A DNA stretch of 62,427 nt, taken from Bacteroidia bacterium (GTDB taxonomy: Bacteria > Bacteroidota > Bacteroidia > AKYH767-A > OLB10). Below, piece by piece: positions 45,374-54,471 of this stretch; within the stretch, counting starts at the first letter, position 1, and each line of letters opens with the position of its first letter. A program made the position numbers and the translations under genes. Under the pieces are notes generated by a model. That model was not told where the DNA came from. It did no database searches and was given only the letters and a program-made list of their open reading frames with translations. The stretch is taken from contig JAEUTI010000008.1 of assembly GCA_016788065.1 (NCBI GenBank), forward strand, positions 1-62,427, given 5' to 3'.

Positions 45374-45875
45374 TCGAAGGTTCAGTCATGGATCCAACTT
45401 TAAGGACCTCAGTTTTGTCGAAAGGAGCTGTATCTTCAGCTTCGAAAACTTTAACTTTCACCTTGCCTTTTTCAATTTCACCAGCCTGCATTTTGAATTT
45501 AGCTCCCTCACCAAAAGGAACAAATGGCAAGGAATCTATAGGAAAATTTGGAGGAAATATAGAGTCACGAACTGAAACCAGGATGGTATCACGAACAATT
45601 ACAGCTGTAGAATCTTCCACATTACCAATTTGCTTAATCAATGGGAACTGACCACTTTTTACAAACGCAATTAATGAGTCAAAATTTCCTGTGTAGGCAC
45701 CATTGACCGATTTGTATGCCAATTGAGCCGTACGGATGTCTTTGAGACGCTGAATAACCTGACTATAACGGTATTCTTTCTCTTTATTGAATTGAATTGG
45801 TTTGTTTATGCTCCTGAAAATCAAATAACTAAGTACAATAATGACTACAGTTAAGGCAATGTTAATTGGTTTCAT
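45354..45875 (-). CDS. Membrane-anchored protein, pilin/prepilin-like N-terminus
   Basis: 173 residues from ATG 45875 (an upstream ATG at 45905 is less likely). A single hydrophobic segment (INIALTVVIIVLSYLIF, 3-20) is followed by a charged helix, including VIQRLKDIRTAQLAYKSVNGAYTGNFD, as in type IV pilin-like or TcpA-like pseudopilins. The rest is mixed, with DTILVSVRDSIFPP and the closing EDTAPFDKTEV. I see no G-F/E cleavage site, so it may just be a bitopic protein. It is upstream of DUF3822 with a 20-bp overlap, and conserved here in many Bacteroidota. Function unknown. Confidence 0.65.
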   Translation of the reverse strand: MKPINIALTVVIIVLSYLIFRSINKPIQFNKEKEYRYSQVIQRLKDIRTAQLAYKSVNGAYTGNFDSLIAFVKSGQFPLIKQIGNVEDSTAVIVRDTILVSVRDSIFPPNFPIDSLPFVPFGEGAKFKMQAGEIEKGKVKVKVFEAEDTAPFDKTEVLKVGSMTEPSNAGNWE

Positions 45876-45978
45876 ATAAGGTTGGATATGATATCTGTCG
45901 GGCAAATCTACAATTTTTTATCAAAAAATAGATTTATCAGCAATGTCTTTACCGAATTTAACACTAATTTGACACCCT

Positions 45979-47409
45979 ATGAACGAAACTACAGCCAGCC
46001 GGCTTTTTTCATTGCTTGTCAAAGCATTTGCTCATCAACCAACCAGGGGACAAGAGGAGGCACTTAAGCGAATTTCCAATTTTGTGGAGAAAAGTACTTC
46101 TGGTGATACTTATTTGTTAAAAGGGTATGCGGGAACGGGTAAAACGACCATAATCAGTGCATTGGTCCGAACGCTCCCTTCTATTGGAGTGAAAGTCAGT
46201 CTTTTAGCTCCAACCGGACGAGCTGCTAAGGTCATGTCGACTTATTCCGGTAAGATAGCTTTTACCATTCACCGGAAAATTTATCGTCCGAAACGAAACG
46301 ACGGGAACTGGTATTCCTACTCCCTGGCACCCAATCAGCATGCGAATACACTTTTTATTGTGGATGAGGCTTCTATGATTCCTGACAACAGCAACGGACC
46401 TGATGCAAATGGCAATACTCAGAATTTGTTGCAGGATCTGATTGATTATGTAAAGGCAGGAATTAATTGCAGGATGTTGCTGGTAGGTGATAATGCCCAG
46501 CTCCCTCCGGTTGGCATGGAAAAAAGTCCCGCCCTTGATATAAAGCTGCTTTCTGGATATTATGGATTGCGGGCTGGGCATTTTGAACTGACTGAGGTTG
46601 TTCGTCAGGAAAAAGAATCAGGAATTTTATTTAACGCCACCAACCTTCGGGAGCAAATCCGTGAAAATGGGAAATTCCCCGCTTTTCGCGATGGTTTCCC
46701 CGATTTTGAACGGGTAGCCGGTTCTGAATTAGGAGATAAATTATCAGATGCTTACAATGAATCCGGTGCTGAAGAAGTAGTGGTTGTTTGTCGTTCGAAT
46801 CGTTCGGCTAATAATTATAACAGACAAATCAGGTTTGGAAGTTTGTGGATGGAGGACGAAATTGCTGCAGGCGATTATTTGATGGGAGTAAAAAATAATT
46901 ATTTCTGGCTTGAGAAAGATTCACCGGTTGGTTTTATTGCAAACGGGGACTTACTAAGAATAACAAGAGTAATTGGCTTTGAAGAAAGCTACGGATTTCG
47001 TTTCGCCAATATTGCTGCTTTGCTGGTTGATTATCCTGATCATCCTGCTATAGAATTGAAGGTGATTCTTGATAGCTTATACACCGAAGCCCCTGCACTT
47101 ACCCGGGAGCAATCGAATGATTTGTATAAAAAAATTCTGGAAGCACATCCCGAAGCCGATACCAAAACAGCAAAGCATGCATTGATTGCCAAAAGCGAAT
47201 ATTACCAGGCATTACAGGTTAAGTTTGCTTATGCAGTTACGTGCCACAAAGCACAAGGTGGTCAGTGGAAAAAAGTGTTCGTTGATCAGGGTTTTATTAC
47301 AGAAGAAAAAGTTGATCTGGCATTTTTAAGATGGCTTTATACCGCCGTTACCCGTGCTACTGAAAAAGTATATCTGGTAAATTTTAAAGACGAATTTTTT
47401 GAAGGTTGA
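45979..47409 (+). CDS. ATP-dependent DNA helicase, RecD/Pif1-like
   Basis: 476 residues of superfamily 1 helicase. Walker A GYAGTGKTTI at 49-58, LLAPTGRAAKVM, Walker B FIVDEASMI (~135), GDNAQLPPVG (motif III), the motif with TNLREQIRE, and the C-terminal block FAYAVTCHKAQGGQWKKVFVDQ with RWLYTAVTRATEKVYLV (motifs V/VI). It lacks the N-terminal region of full RecD2. Role in DNA repair or replication is inferred. Its start is divergent from the 45354 gene and 103 bp away. Confidence 0.88.
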   Translation: MNETTASRLFSLLVKAFAHQPTRGQEEALKRISNFVEKSTSGDTYLLKGYAGTGKTTIISALVRTLPSIGVKVSLLAPTGRAAKVMSTYSGKIAFTIHRKIYRPKRNDGNWYSYSLAPNQHANTLFIVDEASMIPDNSNGPDANGNTQNLLQDLIDYVKAGINCRMLLVGDNAQLPPVGMEKSPALDIKLLSGYYGLRAGHFELTEVVRQEKESGILFNATNLREQIRENGKFPAFRDGFPDFERVAGSELGDKLSDAYNESGAEEVVVVCRSNRSANNYNRQIRFGSLWMEDEIAAGDYLMGVKNNYFWLEKDSPVGFIANGDLLRITRVIGFEESYGFRFANIAALLVDYPDHPAIELKVILDSLYTEAPALTREQSNDLYKKILEAHPEADTKTAKHALIAKSEYYQALQVKFAYAVTCHKAQGGQWKKVFVDQGFITEEKVDLAFLRWLYTAVTRATEKVYLVNFKDEFFEG

Positions 47410-47955
47410 TTAACGGATTCCTTTTTCAGGAAATTTACCTTTTACTTTTCTGTAGTACGCCATCATAAATTCTATGTCTTTATCCATATCACCGGTCAAA
47501 TAATAAGGGGCTTCAACTTTGACTTCCTTTCTTCCGTAATCAAAGGCCACCATCACCACAGGGATGTTTGCTTTTTGAGCAATATAATAAAATCCGGTTT
47601 TCCATTTAGGGGCATAACTACGGGTACCTTCCGGAGTTATACATATTGAAAACCGATCATGTTCATTGAATAAATCAGCAACGGCATCTACAAAATTATT
47701 GTTTTTGGAACGATCAACCGGAAATCCTCCCAGTGATCTGAATATCCAACCAAAGGGAAACCGAAACAACTCTTTTTTGGCCACATATTTCGTGTCAATT
47801 TCCAGGATGCTTCTAGCTGCCAAACCCACAAAAAAATCCCAGTTACTGGTATGTGGTGCAACGATCATTACATACTGCTTCAGTGATGCGGGAATGGCTC
47901 CATTGACTTTCCAGCCAAATAGTTTAAACAACAATTTATAAAGTGGTCTCATCAC
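47410..47955 (-). CDS. 1-acyl-sn-glycerol-3-phosphate acyltransferase family protein
   Basis: 181 residues of the LPLAT/PlsC type: the acyltransferase motif H-x4-D in APHTSNWDFF (residues ~33-41), the second motif GGFPVDRSKNN, and ITPEGTRSYAPKWKTGFYYIA with PEGTRS. It probably acylates lysophosphatidate or a related lipid at the inner membrane. Length is short but complete for the group. It is convergent with, and touches, the helicase gene (47409/47410). Confidence 0.85.
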   Translation of the reverse strand: MMRPLYKLLFKLFGWKVNGAIPASLKQYVMIVAPHTSNWDFFVGLAARSILEIDTKYVAKKELFRFPFGWIFRSLGGFPVDRSKNNNFVDAVADLFNEHDRFSICITPEGTRSYAPKWKTGFYYIAQKANIPVVMVAFDYGRKEVKVEAPYYLTGDMDKDIEFMMAYYRKVKGKFPEKGIR

Positions 47956-48081
47956 TGTTTTGAAGATTTAAGCAGCCTGCAAGGTAATAAAAGTTATGAA
48001 AGTTGCTTTTTTTTGAGAAATCAGCAGTTTTTTAAATTTTGGAACAATTATTGAATAAACCGCAAAACCAATCCAAATATT

Positions 48082-48621
48082 ATGAAATCAATTACCTCTT
48101 ATCTTGGGCTTATTGTGCTATTTATTACTTTTCAGGCATGTGCCCCTGCCCGTGTTCCATTTACGCAACAACTTAGAGAAAAGTATGAATTAAAACCGGA
48201 AGAACTAAAAAGCATTCAGTTTTATACATCTAATGACCTCGTCTTAAGAAGAGGAGAAAATAAAAATAGTAAGGAAACAGAAAATGGTGAATTAAAACTG
48301 CTCAAAGACGGGTTGCTGGAAGAAATTGTAATTAAAGCAGGTACACCTTGTTTGATTGAGGAGGTTGTGGATGGGAACAGAGTGAAAGTTAGTTTTGAAG
48401 ATGGCGTAAATAAATACCTGGTTTTCGGAAGTATCAATAACAGGGATGGCTATTATACCTTGTTGGCCACTGAGTGGGTAGGAGGGAAAGGAAAAATGAA
48501 TTATGGTGAACAAATGTATATGTCAAATTCAGGGAGCAAAGACTTGTTTTTAACGCTCAGAGTAAAAAGTTTGCAGAAATTTAAAACTGATCAAAAAGTA
48601 GTTAAAGGGAAGAAAATTTAA
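48082..48621 (+). CDS. Putative lipoprotein, function unknown
   Basis: 179 residues with a signal peptide and lipobox-like ITFQACAPARV (Cys at 20). The body starts with PFTQQLREKYELKPEELKSIQFYTSNDLVLRR and ends LRVKSLQKFKTDQKVVKGKKI, with alternating strands that resemble a beta-rich lipocalin-like or DUF fold. I recognise no family. It is monocistronic and convergent with the tRNA-Val gene. Confidence 0.6.
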   Translation: MKSITSYLGLIVLFITFQACAPARVPFTQQLREKYELKPEELKSIQFYTSNDLVLRRGENKNSKETENGELKLLKDGLLEEIVIKAGTPCLIEEVVDGNRVKVSFEDGVNKYLVFGSINNRDGYYTLLATEWVGGKGKMNYGEQMYMSNSGSKDLFLTLRVKSLQKFKTDQKVVKGKKI

Positions 48622-48634
48622 TTGAATTTTATTG

Positions 48635-48709
48635 TGGGATGTACTGGACTCGAACCAGTGACCCCTGCCTTGTCGAGGCAGTGCTCTGAACCAACTGAGC
48701 TAACATCCC
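48635..48709 (-). tRNA. tRNA-Val (anticodon GAC), with C at position 33
   Basis: A complete cloverleaf on the minus strand: acceptor GGGATGT/ACATCCC; D arm GCTC/GAGC; anticodon stem CTGCC/GGCAG; loop TCGACAA with anticodon GAC (plus-strand bases 48672-48674); T arm ACTGG/CCAGT with TTCGAGT; discriminator A; CCA not encoded. GAC reads valine codons GUC/GUU. Position 33, nearly always U, is C here (plus-strand G at 48675). All other invariant features look normal. Confidence 0.9.
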
Positions 48710-48732
48710 TGAGGTGCTGCAAAGATACGCAA

Positions 48733-49362
48733 TCAAAATGTTCCTGTGAAAATTTTCACAATCATTATTATTCCATAAATACCGAGTGCCAGACCTGAAA
48801 TACGGTTCATCCAAACAAGAAAATTAGCTGTAATAATTCCTTTCAGCCTTGCTGCAACCCAGGCTTTAAGCAGGTCAGTGCCAAATACCATTCCTAACGT
48901 GCTCGAATAAAATAACAATGCATTGTAGCCGGTATAATGCTCTTTAACCGTTACTGCACCAGCTACACCGAGCCAGAAAAGCAGGGCAGACGGATTCAGG
49001 GTATTCATCGTAAATCCTTTCAGGATATCAATGATGCGGGTCTTGGAATCATCAATTACTTCCAAAGCTCCGGCATTTACGGTTGCCTCCTTAAAGAAGG
49101 TAAATATTCCAAAGGCAAGTATCAGTAAACCACCGGAAATTCCAATAATAAAATCATATTCTTTCAGATAAAAAATGAATGAACTTCCGAAGAATGTCAA
49201 TGCTGCAAAGAATGCATCGCTGAGCAATACCCCAACTGCAAGCATAGAAGCAGGAAGTACACCTTTTTTGATGCTTGTATTGATAATCATGAAAAACACC
49301 GGACCAACCAAAAGGGCCAGTACACCACCTAATAACAGTCCGCTTATTAGTGGTTCAAGCAT
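48733..49362 (-). CDS. LysE/RhtB family amino-acid exporter
   Basis: 209 residues with about six hydrophobic segments (PLISGLLLGGVLALLVGPVFF, FFAALTFFGSSFIFYL, ILAFGIFTFF, ALLFWLGVAGAVTV, LGLALGIYGIIMIV). The GPVFF turn after the first helix and the KGFTMNTLNPSALLFWLG stretch match the LysE family. Substrate unknown. It starts 653 bp from the tRNA end. Reads toward the tRNA gene and is probably monocistronic. Confidence 0.82.
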   Translation of the reverse strand: MLEPLISGLLLGGVLALLVGPVFFMIINTSIKKGVLPASMLAVGVLLSDAFFAALTFFGSSFIFYLKEYDFIIGISGGLLILAFGIFTFFKEATVNAGALEVIDDSKTRIIDILKGFTMNTLNPSALLFWLGVAGAVTVKEHYTGYNALLFYSSTLGMVFGTDLLKAWVAARLKGIITANFLVWMNRISGLALGIYGIIMIVKIFTGTF

Positions 49363-49443
49363 GATTCAAGTGTAACAAATTTGTTTGAAAATAGATTTGT
49401 ATTCATAAAAAAAGTTGAACGCGTAACTTGAAGTTAAACTATT

Positions 49444-50985
49444 TTATGCTTGGTTTTCAGCCAGTTCTTTTTCAACAAATTCTTCCCATTTTGCAAATTG
49501 TGTGCTCTTCATCACCCTTGGGAATTTATTTTGAGCACCAACTTTATTATGCACTTTCATCCAATTCAGAAAAACAGTGGAAGGCACAACTTTAACTATA
49601 ATGTTATTCAAGGCCGATGAACGTTCTACCCGATAATCGTCATTTAATATTTTAAGTTTCTCATCAAGTGCTTCTGTAATTTGTGACTCCTCGCAAGGAT
49701 CGTCAACACCAACATACCACTTATGAGCAAATAAACTTCCCGATGGAATTCCGCTTACCGTAAATTCATTAATACGAATGTTTAATTCTTCACTCACCAT
49801 TTCAATGGCTTTGTTCATGTTGTCAACCGACAAATGTTCTCCGCACAAACTGAGATAATGTTTGGTTCTTCCTACAATTACAATCTGACATTTTTCTTTG
49901 TCAGTGAATCGCACAACATCCCCAATTAAATAGCGCCATGCACCGGCATTGGTAGAAAGCATGATAGCATAATCCTGACCTTCTTCAACCTCATGCACCA
50001 TCAGTGTTTTGGGTTTGCCCATCACTTCTCCTTCACTGTTAAAGTAGGTATCATTAAATGGAATGAATTCGAAGAAAATTCCATTGTTAATGATCAGTTT
50101 CATACTTCTGTTTCCGGGCTCATCCTGATAGGCGATAAATCCTTCTGAAGCCAGATAGGTTTCGATATAAATCAATGGCTTTTCAAGTAGTCCCTCAAAG
50201 CTTTTCCGGTAAGGTTCAAAAGAGACACCACCATGAACGTAAATGCTGAGGTTGGGCCAAATATCATGAATCGTTTTTAGTTTATAACGTTCAATGACTT
50301 TTTCAATAAGCAATTGAGACCAGGCAGGCACACCCACAATAATTCCTATGTCCCATTCATGAGCCTTTTCTGTAATTTCATTCAGCTTTGCATTCCAATC
50401 AACTTCGTTGGCAATTTTTCTTCCGGGTTTATAAAAGTGTTGAAACCAGAAAGGAATATTACTGGCTGTAATACCACTTAAATCTCCTTCGAAATAACTT
50501 CCTTTCTGATGCAAATGGGTACTTCCCCCTAACATCAGAATTCCCTTTTCAAAGAGTGATTCAGGCAAATCATATTTCGCAAGCGATAGAATTTGTCGGA
50601 TACTCACTTTTTGTATCGAACGAATCATGTCACGGGTAACAGGAATGTGTTTACTGGATGAGTCGGAGGTTCCTGAACTCAAAGCAAAATATTTGACTTG
50701 TCCGGGCCAGCAAACATCTTCCTGATTATGCAAACTTTTATTCCACCATTTCGAAAAAATGGAATTATAATCATGAACAGGAACTGTTAGCCGGAATTTG
50801 GTAACGAATTGTGGACTGGCAATTATTTTAGAAAATTTGTATGCCTGTCCGAATAATGTAAATTGAGAAGTACGAAGCAACTGTCTAAGCACTTTTCGCT
50901 GATGTTGCTCAGGAGTATATCTTTCAAAACTGATTTTGTGCCTCAGCGCAATACCTTTCTTAATGATACTTCCCAATAAAGGCAT
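49444..50985 (-). CDS. GH3 auxin-responsive-promoter family protein
   Basis: 513 residues of the GH3 branch of the adenylate-forming superfamily, which conjugate acyl groups to amino acids in plants; the bacterial role is unknown. Motifs: YFALSSGTSDSSSKHIPVTRDMI (P-loop-like, SSGTS), the middle LIYIETYLASEGFIAYQ, then YAIMLSTNAGAWRYLIGDVVRFTD, and KHYLSLCGEHLSVDNMNKAI. No domain fusion. It is monocistronic, followed by icd upstream on the same strand 122 bp away. Confidence 0.85.
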   Translation of the reverse strand: MPLLGSIIKKGIALRHKISFERYTPEQHQRKVLRQLLRTSQFTLFGQAYKFSKIIASPQFVTKFRLTVPVHDYNSIFSKWWNKSLHNQEDVCWPGQVKYFALSSGTSDSSSKHIPVTRDMIRSIQKVSIRQILSLAKYDLPESLFEKGILMLGGSTHLHQKGSYFEGDLSGITASNIPFWFQHFYKPGRKIANEVDWNAKLNEITEKAHEWDIGIIVGVPAWSQLLIEKVIERYKLKTIHDIWPNLSIYVHGGVSFEPYRKSFEGLLEKPLIYIETYLASEGFIAYQDEPGNRSMKLIINNGIFFEFIPFNDTYFNSEGEVMGKPKTLMVHEVEEGQDYAIMLSTNAGAWRYLIGDVVRFTDKEKCQIVIVGRTKHYLSLCGEHLSVDNMNKAIEMVSEELNIRINEFTVSGIPSGSLFAHKWYVGVDDPCEESQITEALDEKLKILNDDYRVERSSALNNIIVKVVPSTVFLNWMKVHNKVGAQNKFPRVMKSTQFAKWEEFVEKELAENQA

Positions 50986-51107
50986 ATTCCTTCGTTCTAT
51001 AAATTAATGGAAAAGATGCCTGATTGACTATGATAATCAATCAGGCACCTTTAATTTGTTTACACAATGTTATGGTAAACTTAAAACAATTTACCGTATT
51101 TTCAAAA

Positions 51108-52388
51108 TCAGGCAGAAACAGGCTCCATCTGGCGGATGATTTCGGTTCCAAACTCGCTGCATTTCAATAAGGTAGCTCCTTCCATCAAACGGTGGAAATC
51201 GTATGTAACACGCTTGCCTGCAATAGCTTTTTCAACGCCATTGTAGATTAAATCAGCGGCTTCAAGCCATCCCAAATGCTCCAATAACATTGCTCCGGAA
51301 AGAATTACAGAACCCGGATTTACTTTGTCCTGGCCGGCATATTTCGGAGCTGTTCCGTGAGTTGCTTCAAAAATTGCATGTCCGGTCATGTAATTGATAT
51401 TTGCACCGGGTGCAATTCCAATGCCACCAACACAAGCAGCAAGCGCATCTGAAATATAATCACCATTCAGGTTTAAAGTTGCAATCACAGAATATTCATC
51501 GGGACGTAAAAGGATTTGTTGCAAAAATGCATCTGCAATAGAATCTTTAACGATTAATTTCCCACTTTCAACAGCGGCCTTCATTGCTGCTTCTGCTGCA
51601 TCTTTTCCTTTTTCTTCAGCAATCTTGTCATACTGCTGCCAGGTAAATGTTTGACTTCCAAATTCTCTTTCAGCTAATTCATATCCCCATTTCTTGAAAC
51701 CACCTTCAGTGAATTTCATAATATTTCCTTTATGAACTAAAGTGAGAGAAGGTTTTTTATGTTTCAAAGCGTATTCTAATGCAGCACGAATTAAACGTTC
51801 AGAGCCTTCTTTGGAAACTGGTTTAATTCCGATTGATGAAGATTCAGGGAATCGGATTTTGTTTACTTTCATTTCTCCCTGAAGAAACTTAATTACTTTT
51901 TCAACTTCAGGTGTTCCGGCCATATATTCAATGCCGGCATAAATATCTTCTGTGTTTTCACGGAAAATTACCATGTTGGTTTTTTCAGGATGTTTTACAG
52001 GAGAAGGAACACCTTCGAACCATCTTACAGGTCGCAGACAAACATACAGGTCAAGAATTTGACGCAAGGCAACATTTAATGAACGGATTCCGCCTCCAAC
52101 CGGAGTCGTCAATGGACCTTTGATGGCTATCAGATGCTCACGGATAATATCAAGTGTTTCATCAGGTAACCAGTTTCCGGTTTGGTTGAATGCTTTTTCT
52201 CCTGCAAGCACTTCTTTCCAGATAATTTTGCGTGATCCATTGTAAGCGCGTTCAACTGCTGCGTCGATTACTCTTACTGATGCAGCCCAGATATCAGCAC
52301 CGGTACCGTCACCTTCAATAAAGGGAACAATAGGGTAATTAGGAACATTTAGCTTTCCATTGCTGGTTGTTATTTTTTGTCCTTCCAT
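51108..52388 (-). CDS. icd: NADP-dependent isocitrate dehydrogenase
   Basis: 426 residues; oxidative decarboxylation of isocitrate to 2-oxoglutarate in the citric acid cycle. Homodimeric type. Visible: [17 protein letters not shown] near the start (as FIEGDGTG), the substrate loop [10 protein letters not shown] with the phosphorylatable Ser, [23 protein letters not shown], and NADP-specific [17 protein letters not shown]. Length is normal. The dnaX gene follows upstream 49 bp away on the same strand. Confidence 0.96.
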   Translation of the reverse strand: MEGQKITTSNGKLNVPNYPIVPFIEGDGTGADIWAASVRVIDAAVERAYNGSRKIIWKEVLAGEKAFNQTGNWLPDETLDIIREHLIAIKGPLTTPVGGGIRSLNVALRQILDLYVCLRPVRWFEGVPSPVKHPEKTNMVIFRENTEDIYAGIEYMAGTPEVEKVIKFLQGEMKVNKIRFPESSSIGIKPVSKEGSERLIRAALEYALKHKKPSLTLVHKGNIMKFTEGGFKKWGYELAEREFGSQTFTWQQYDKIAEEKGKDAAEAAMKAAVESGKLIVKDSIADAFLQQILLRPDEYSVIATLNLNGDYISDALAACVGGIGIAPGANINYMTGHAIFEATHGTAPKYAGQDKVNPGSVILSGAMLLEHLGWLEAADLIYNGVEKAIAGKRVTYDFHRLMEGATLLKCSEFGTEIIRQMEPVSA

Positions 52389-52437
52389 AATTATAATTTG
52401 GTTTTTTATTTTGTTGTGTAGTCGTTAATTGTATTTA

Positions 52438-54279
52438 TCAGAAGTCAAGTTCCAGATCGAATTGGGAACGTAATTGATTTAAATCCGGATTTTTTTCAGC
52501 CATCTTATTAAATTTTTCAGCAGGGGTATAAGCTGTATCTTTCAGTTCGGTTTCTTCAACTACCCGAGTTGAAATCGTAATCTGACCGTTTTGAAGTCCC
52601 TTTTTCATCCAGGCTAGTAACTCAACTTTAGTGCCCTGAATTTCTTCTGCCTGAATGGCATTATCAACAGGAATTTCAATATGCGTTTCATCTTTTAGGA
52701 TCGGCTGGTGTTTGTTTAGTGCAACTGCCAGTTGTTTCCGTCCTTCTGCATGATTTTTATCTGCAAAAGCCTTCCAAACTTTGAACATCTCTTCGGCATC
52801 AATCGGTCGGGTACCACTGAATTGTTCTTCAGCAGCAGCATTGTCTCCATCTTCTTTTTTCTGTGGATTCAGATTTTTGTTAATCGATACCGTTGCTCCG
52901 GAAGTTGCCCTTTTGCGTTGCACAGGTGCTGCTGGTTTGGTAACTGAAGGTTTTGAAATTTCTGCCTGTGGAGCAGGAGCACTTTTAACTTCTTCTTTTT
53001 TTTCTTCTGTTGCAACTGGTCTTTTCTCTTCAACCGGTGCGCTGGCCTGTACCGCCGCTGCAACTGGCGCAGCTATTGAAGCAGGTTTTTCTGCCTGTGG
53101 GGAAGGAGCAGCAACCGGAGCCGGTTTGACCGGAAGTGGAGTAACAGGTGCTGCCTGCGTGATAGCTTGTGGTGTTGTAAGCAGGGTAGAAGAATGTGCC
53201 GCCATTTTTAGTAGCGCTAATTCCGTATGTAAACGCTGATTTTGCGAAGCTTTAAACTCAATATCACAACGATTTCCTATTTCCAGATATCTGAATAATA
53301 ATTCGGCCGGACATTGTTTCGATTGTGAAAGATATTTCTCTCTGATTTTTGGTGTTACCTCAAGTAACTGGATGGTTTGTGCATCCTTGCACACAAGCAA
53401 ATCGCGGAAATGTCCTGATAGTCCAATTACAAAATGATGAATATCGAATCCGTCTTCAACCAATTCATTCAATAACATCAATGCTGAAGGAAAATCTCCT
53501 GCCAGTAAATAATCTGTAAGCCTGAAATAGTATTCGTAATCCAGGATGTTCAGATTTTCTATAACATGTTTGTAGGTAACATCATTACCTGCAAAACTTA
53601 CGATCTGATCAAAAATGGAAAGTGCATCTCTTAAGGCTCCATCTGCCTTTTGAGCTATCAGATGTAATGCTTCCGGTTCTGCATTAACATTTTCTTTTTG
53701 TGAAATCCATGCAAGATGACTTGCAATGTCTTCAATAGTGATTCTGTTAAAATCAAAAATCTGACAACGCGAAAGAATAGTTGGAATGATTTTATGCTTT
53801 TCTGTTGTCGCCAGAATGAATATTGCATATGGTGGCGGTTCTTCTAAGGTTTTTAGAAAGGCATTAAAGGCTGAAGCCGATAACATGTGAACCTCATCAA
53901 TGATATAGATCTTGAAATTCCCTGATTGTGGTGCATAACGAACCTGTTCAACCAAATTCCGCATGTCATCAACGGAGTTGTTTGATGCGGCATCCAATTC
54001 AAAAATATTTAAACTTTGTCCGTTATTGAATGAAATGCACGACTCACATTCATTGCAACCTTCCATGTCAGGTGTAGGATTGCTGCAGTTAATTGTTTTT
54101 GCAAGTATTCGGGCACAGGTTGTTTTTCCAACTCCACGAGGTCCGCAGAAAAGAAATGCTTGTGCCAAATGCTTGTTTTTAATAGCATTTTTTAAGGTGG
54201 TGGTAATCGATGCTTGTCCAACTACTGTGTTAAAAGTGGCCGGGCGGTATTTTCTGGCGGAGACAACAAAATGATCCAT
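52438..54279 (-). CDS. dnaX: DNA polymerase III subunit gamma/tau
   Basis: 613 residues; the clamp-loader ATPase. KYRPATFNTVVGQ start, Walker A GPRGVGKTTCARI at ~46-55, zinc-binding cysteines (CSNPTPDMEGCNECESC), DEVHMLSASAFNAFLKTLEEPP and ATTEKHKIIPTILSRCQ. After the AAA+ and domain III, a long P/A/K-rich linker (about 370-470) leads to a tau-like C-terminal segment that would bind the polymerase. It is followed by icd. It is divergent from the VWA gene with promoters for both in the 192-bp spacer. Confidence 0.95.
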   Translation of the reverse strand: MDHFVVSARKYRPATFNTVVGQASITTTLKNAIKNKHLAQAFLFCGPRGVGKTTCARILAKTINCSNPTPDMEGCNECESCISFNNGQSLNIFELDAASNNSVDDMRNLVEQVRYAPQSGNFKIYIIDEVHMLSASAFNAFLKTLEEPPPYAIFILATTEKHKIIPTILSRCQIFDFNRITIEDIASHLAWISQKENVNAEPEALHLIAQKADGALRDALSIFDQIVSFAGNDVTYKHVIENLNILDYEYYFRLTDYLLAGDFPSALMLLNELVEDGFDIHHFVIGLSGHFRDLLVCKDAQTIQLLEVTPKIREKYLSQSKQCPAELLFRYLEIGNRCDIEFKASQNQRLHTELALLKMAAHSSTLLTTPQAITQAAPVTPLPVKPAPVAAPSPQAEKPASIAAPVAAAVQASAPVEEKRPVATEEKKEEVKSAPAPQAEISKPSVTKPAAPVQRKRATSGATVSINKNLNPQKKEDGDNAAAEEQFSGTRPIDAEEMFKVWKAFADKNHAEGRKQLAVALNKHQPILKDETHIEIPVDNAIQAEEIQGTKVELLAWMKKGLQNGQITISTRVVEETELKDTAYTPAEKFNKMAEKNPDLNQLRSQFDLELDF

Positions 54280-54313
54280 TGATTCACGAAATGGGTTATA
54301 ATTCTGGAATACG

Positions 54314-54321
54314 CAAATTTA
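54314..54321 (-). promoter_or_regulatory. Predicted -7 element (TAAATTTG) for dnaX
   Basis: An exact TAnnTTTG match on the minus strand, 34 nt before the dnaX start. Confidence 0.45.
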
Positions 54322-54415
54322 GCGTTTTTCTTGCAGTAAAAGGCTCATTTTACATATATGGCGCAAGTTTTGATGAATTCGCTAACCTTACTTGCATTGT
54401 TACTGAAAGTCTCGG

Positions 54416-54423
54416 TAATTTTG
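54416..54423 (+). promoter_or_regulatory. Predicted promoter (-7 TAATTTTG, TTG at 54392 or 54397) for the VWA gene
   Basis: TAATTTTG is an exact match, with TTG (54392-54394) 21 nt upstream, or 16 nt from the ATTG at 54396-54399. ATG is 48 nt downstream. Confidence 0.55.
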
Positions 54424-54471
54424 AACCAAAATAAGTCTGTTACTCCTTCTGCTTAATATTATTGATTTCTG

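Noticed and set aside
52781-53239. Alanine/glycine-rich frame opposite dnaX
   Set aside because: Complement of the P/A-rich tau linker, no independent evidence for coding.
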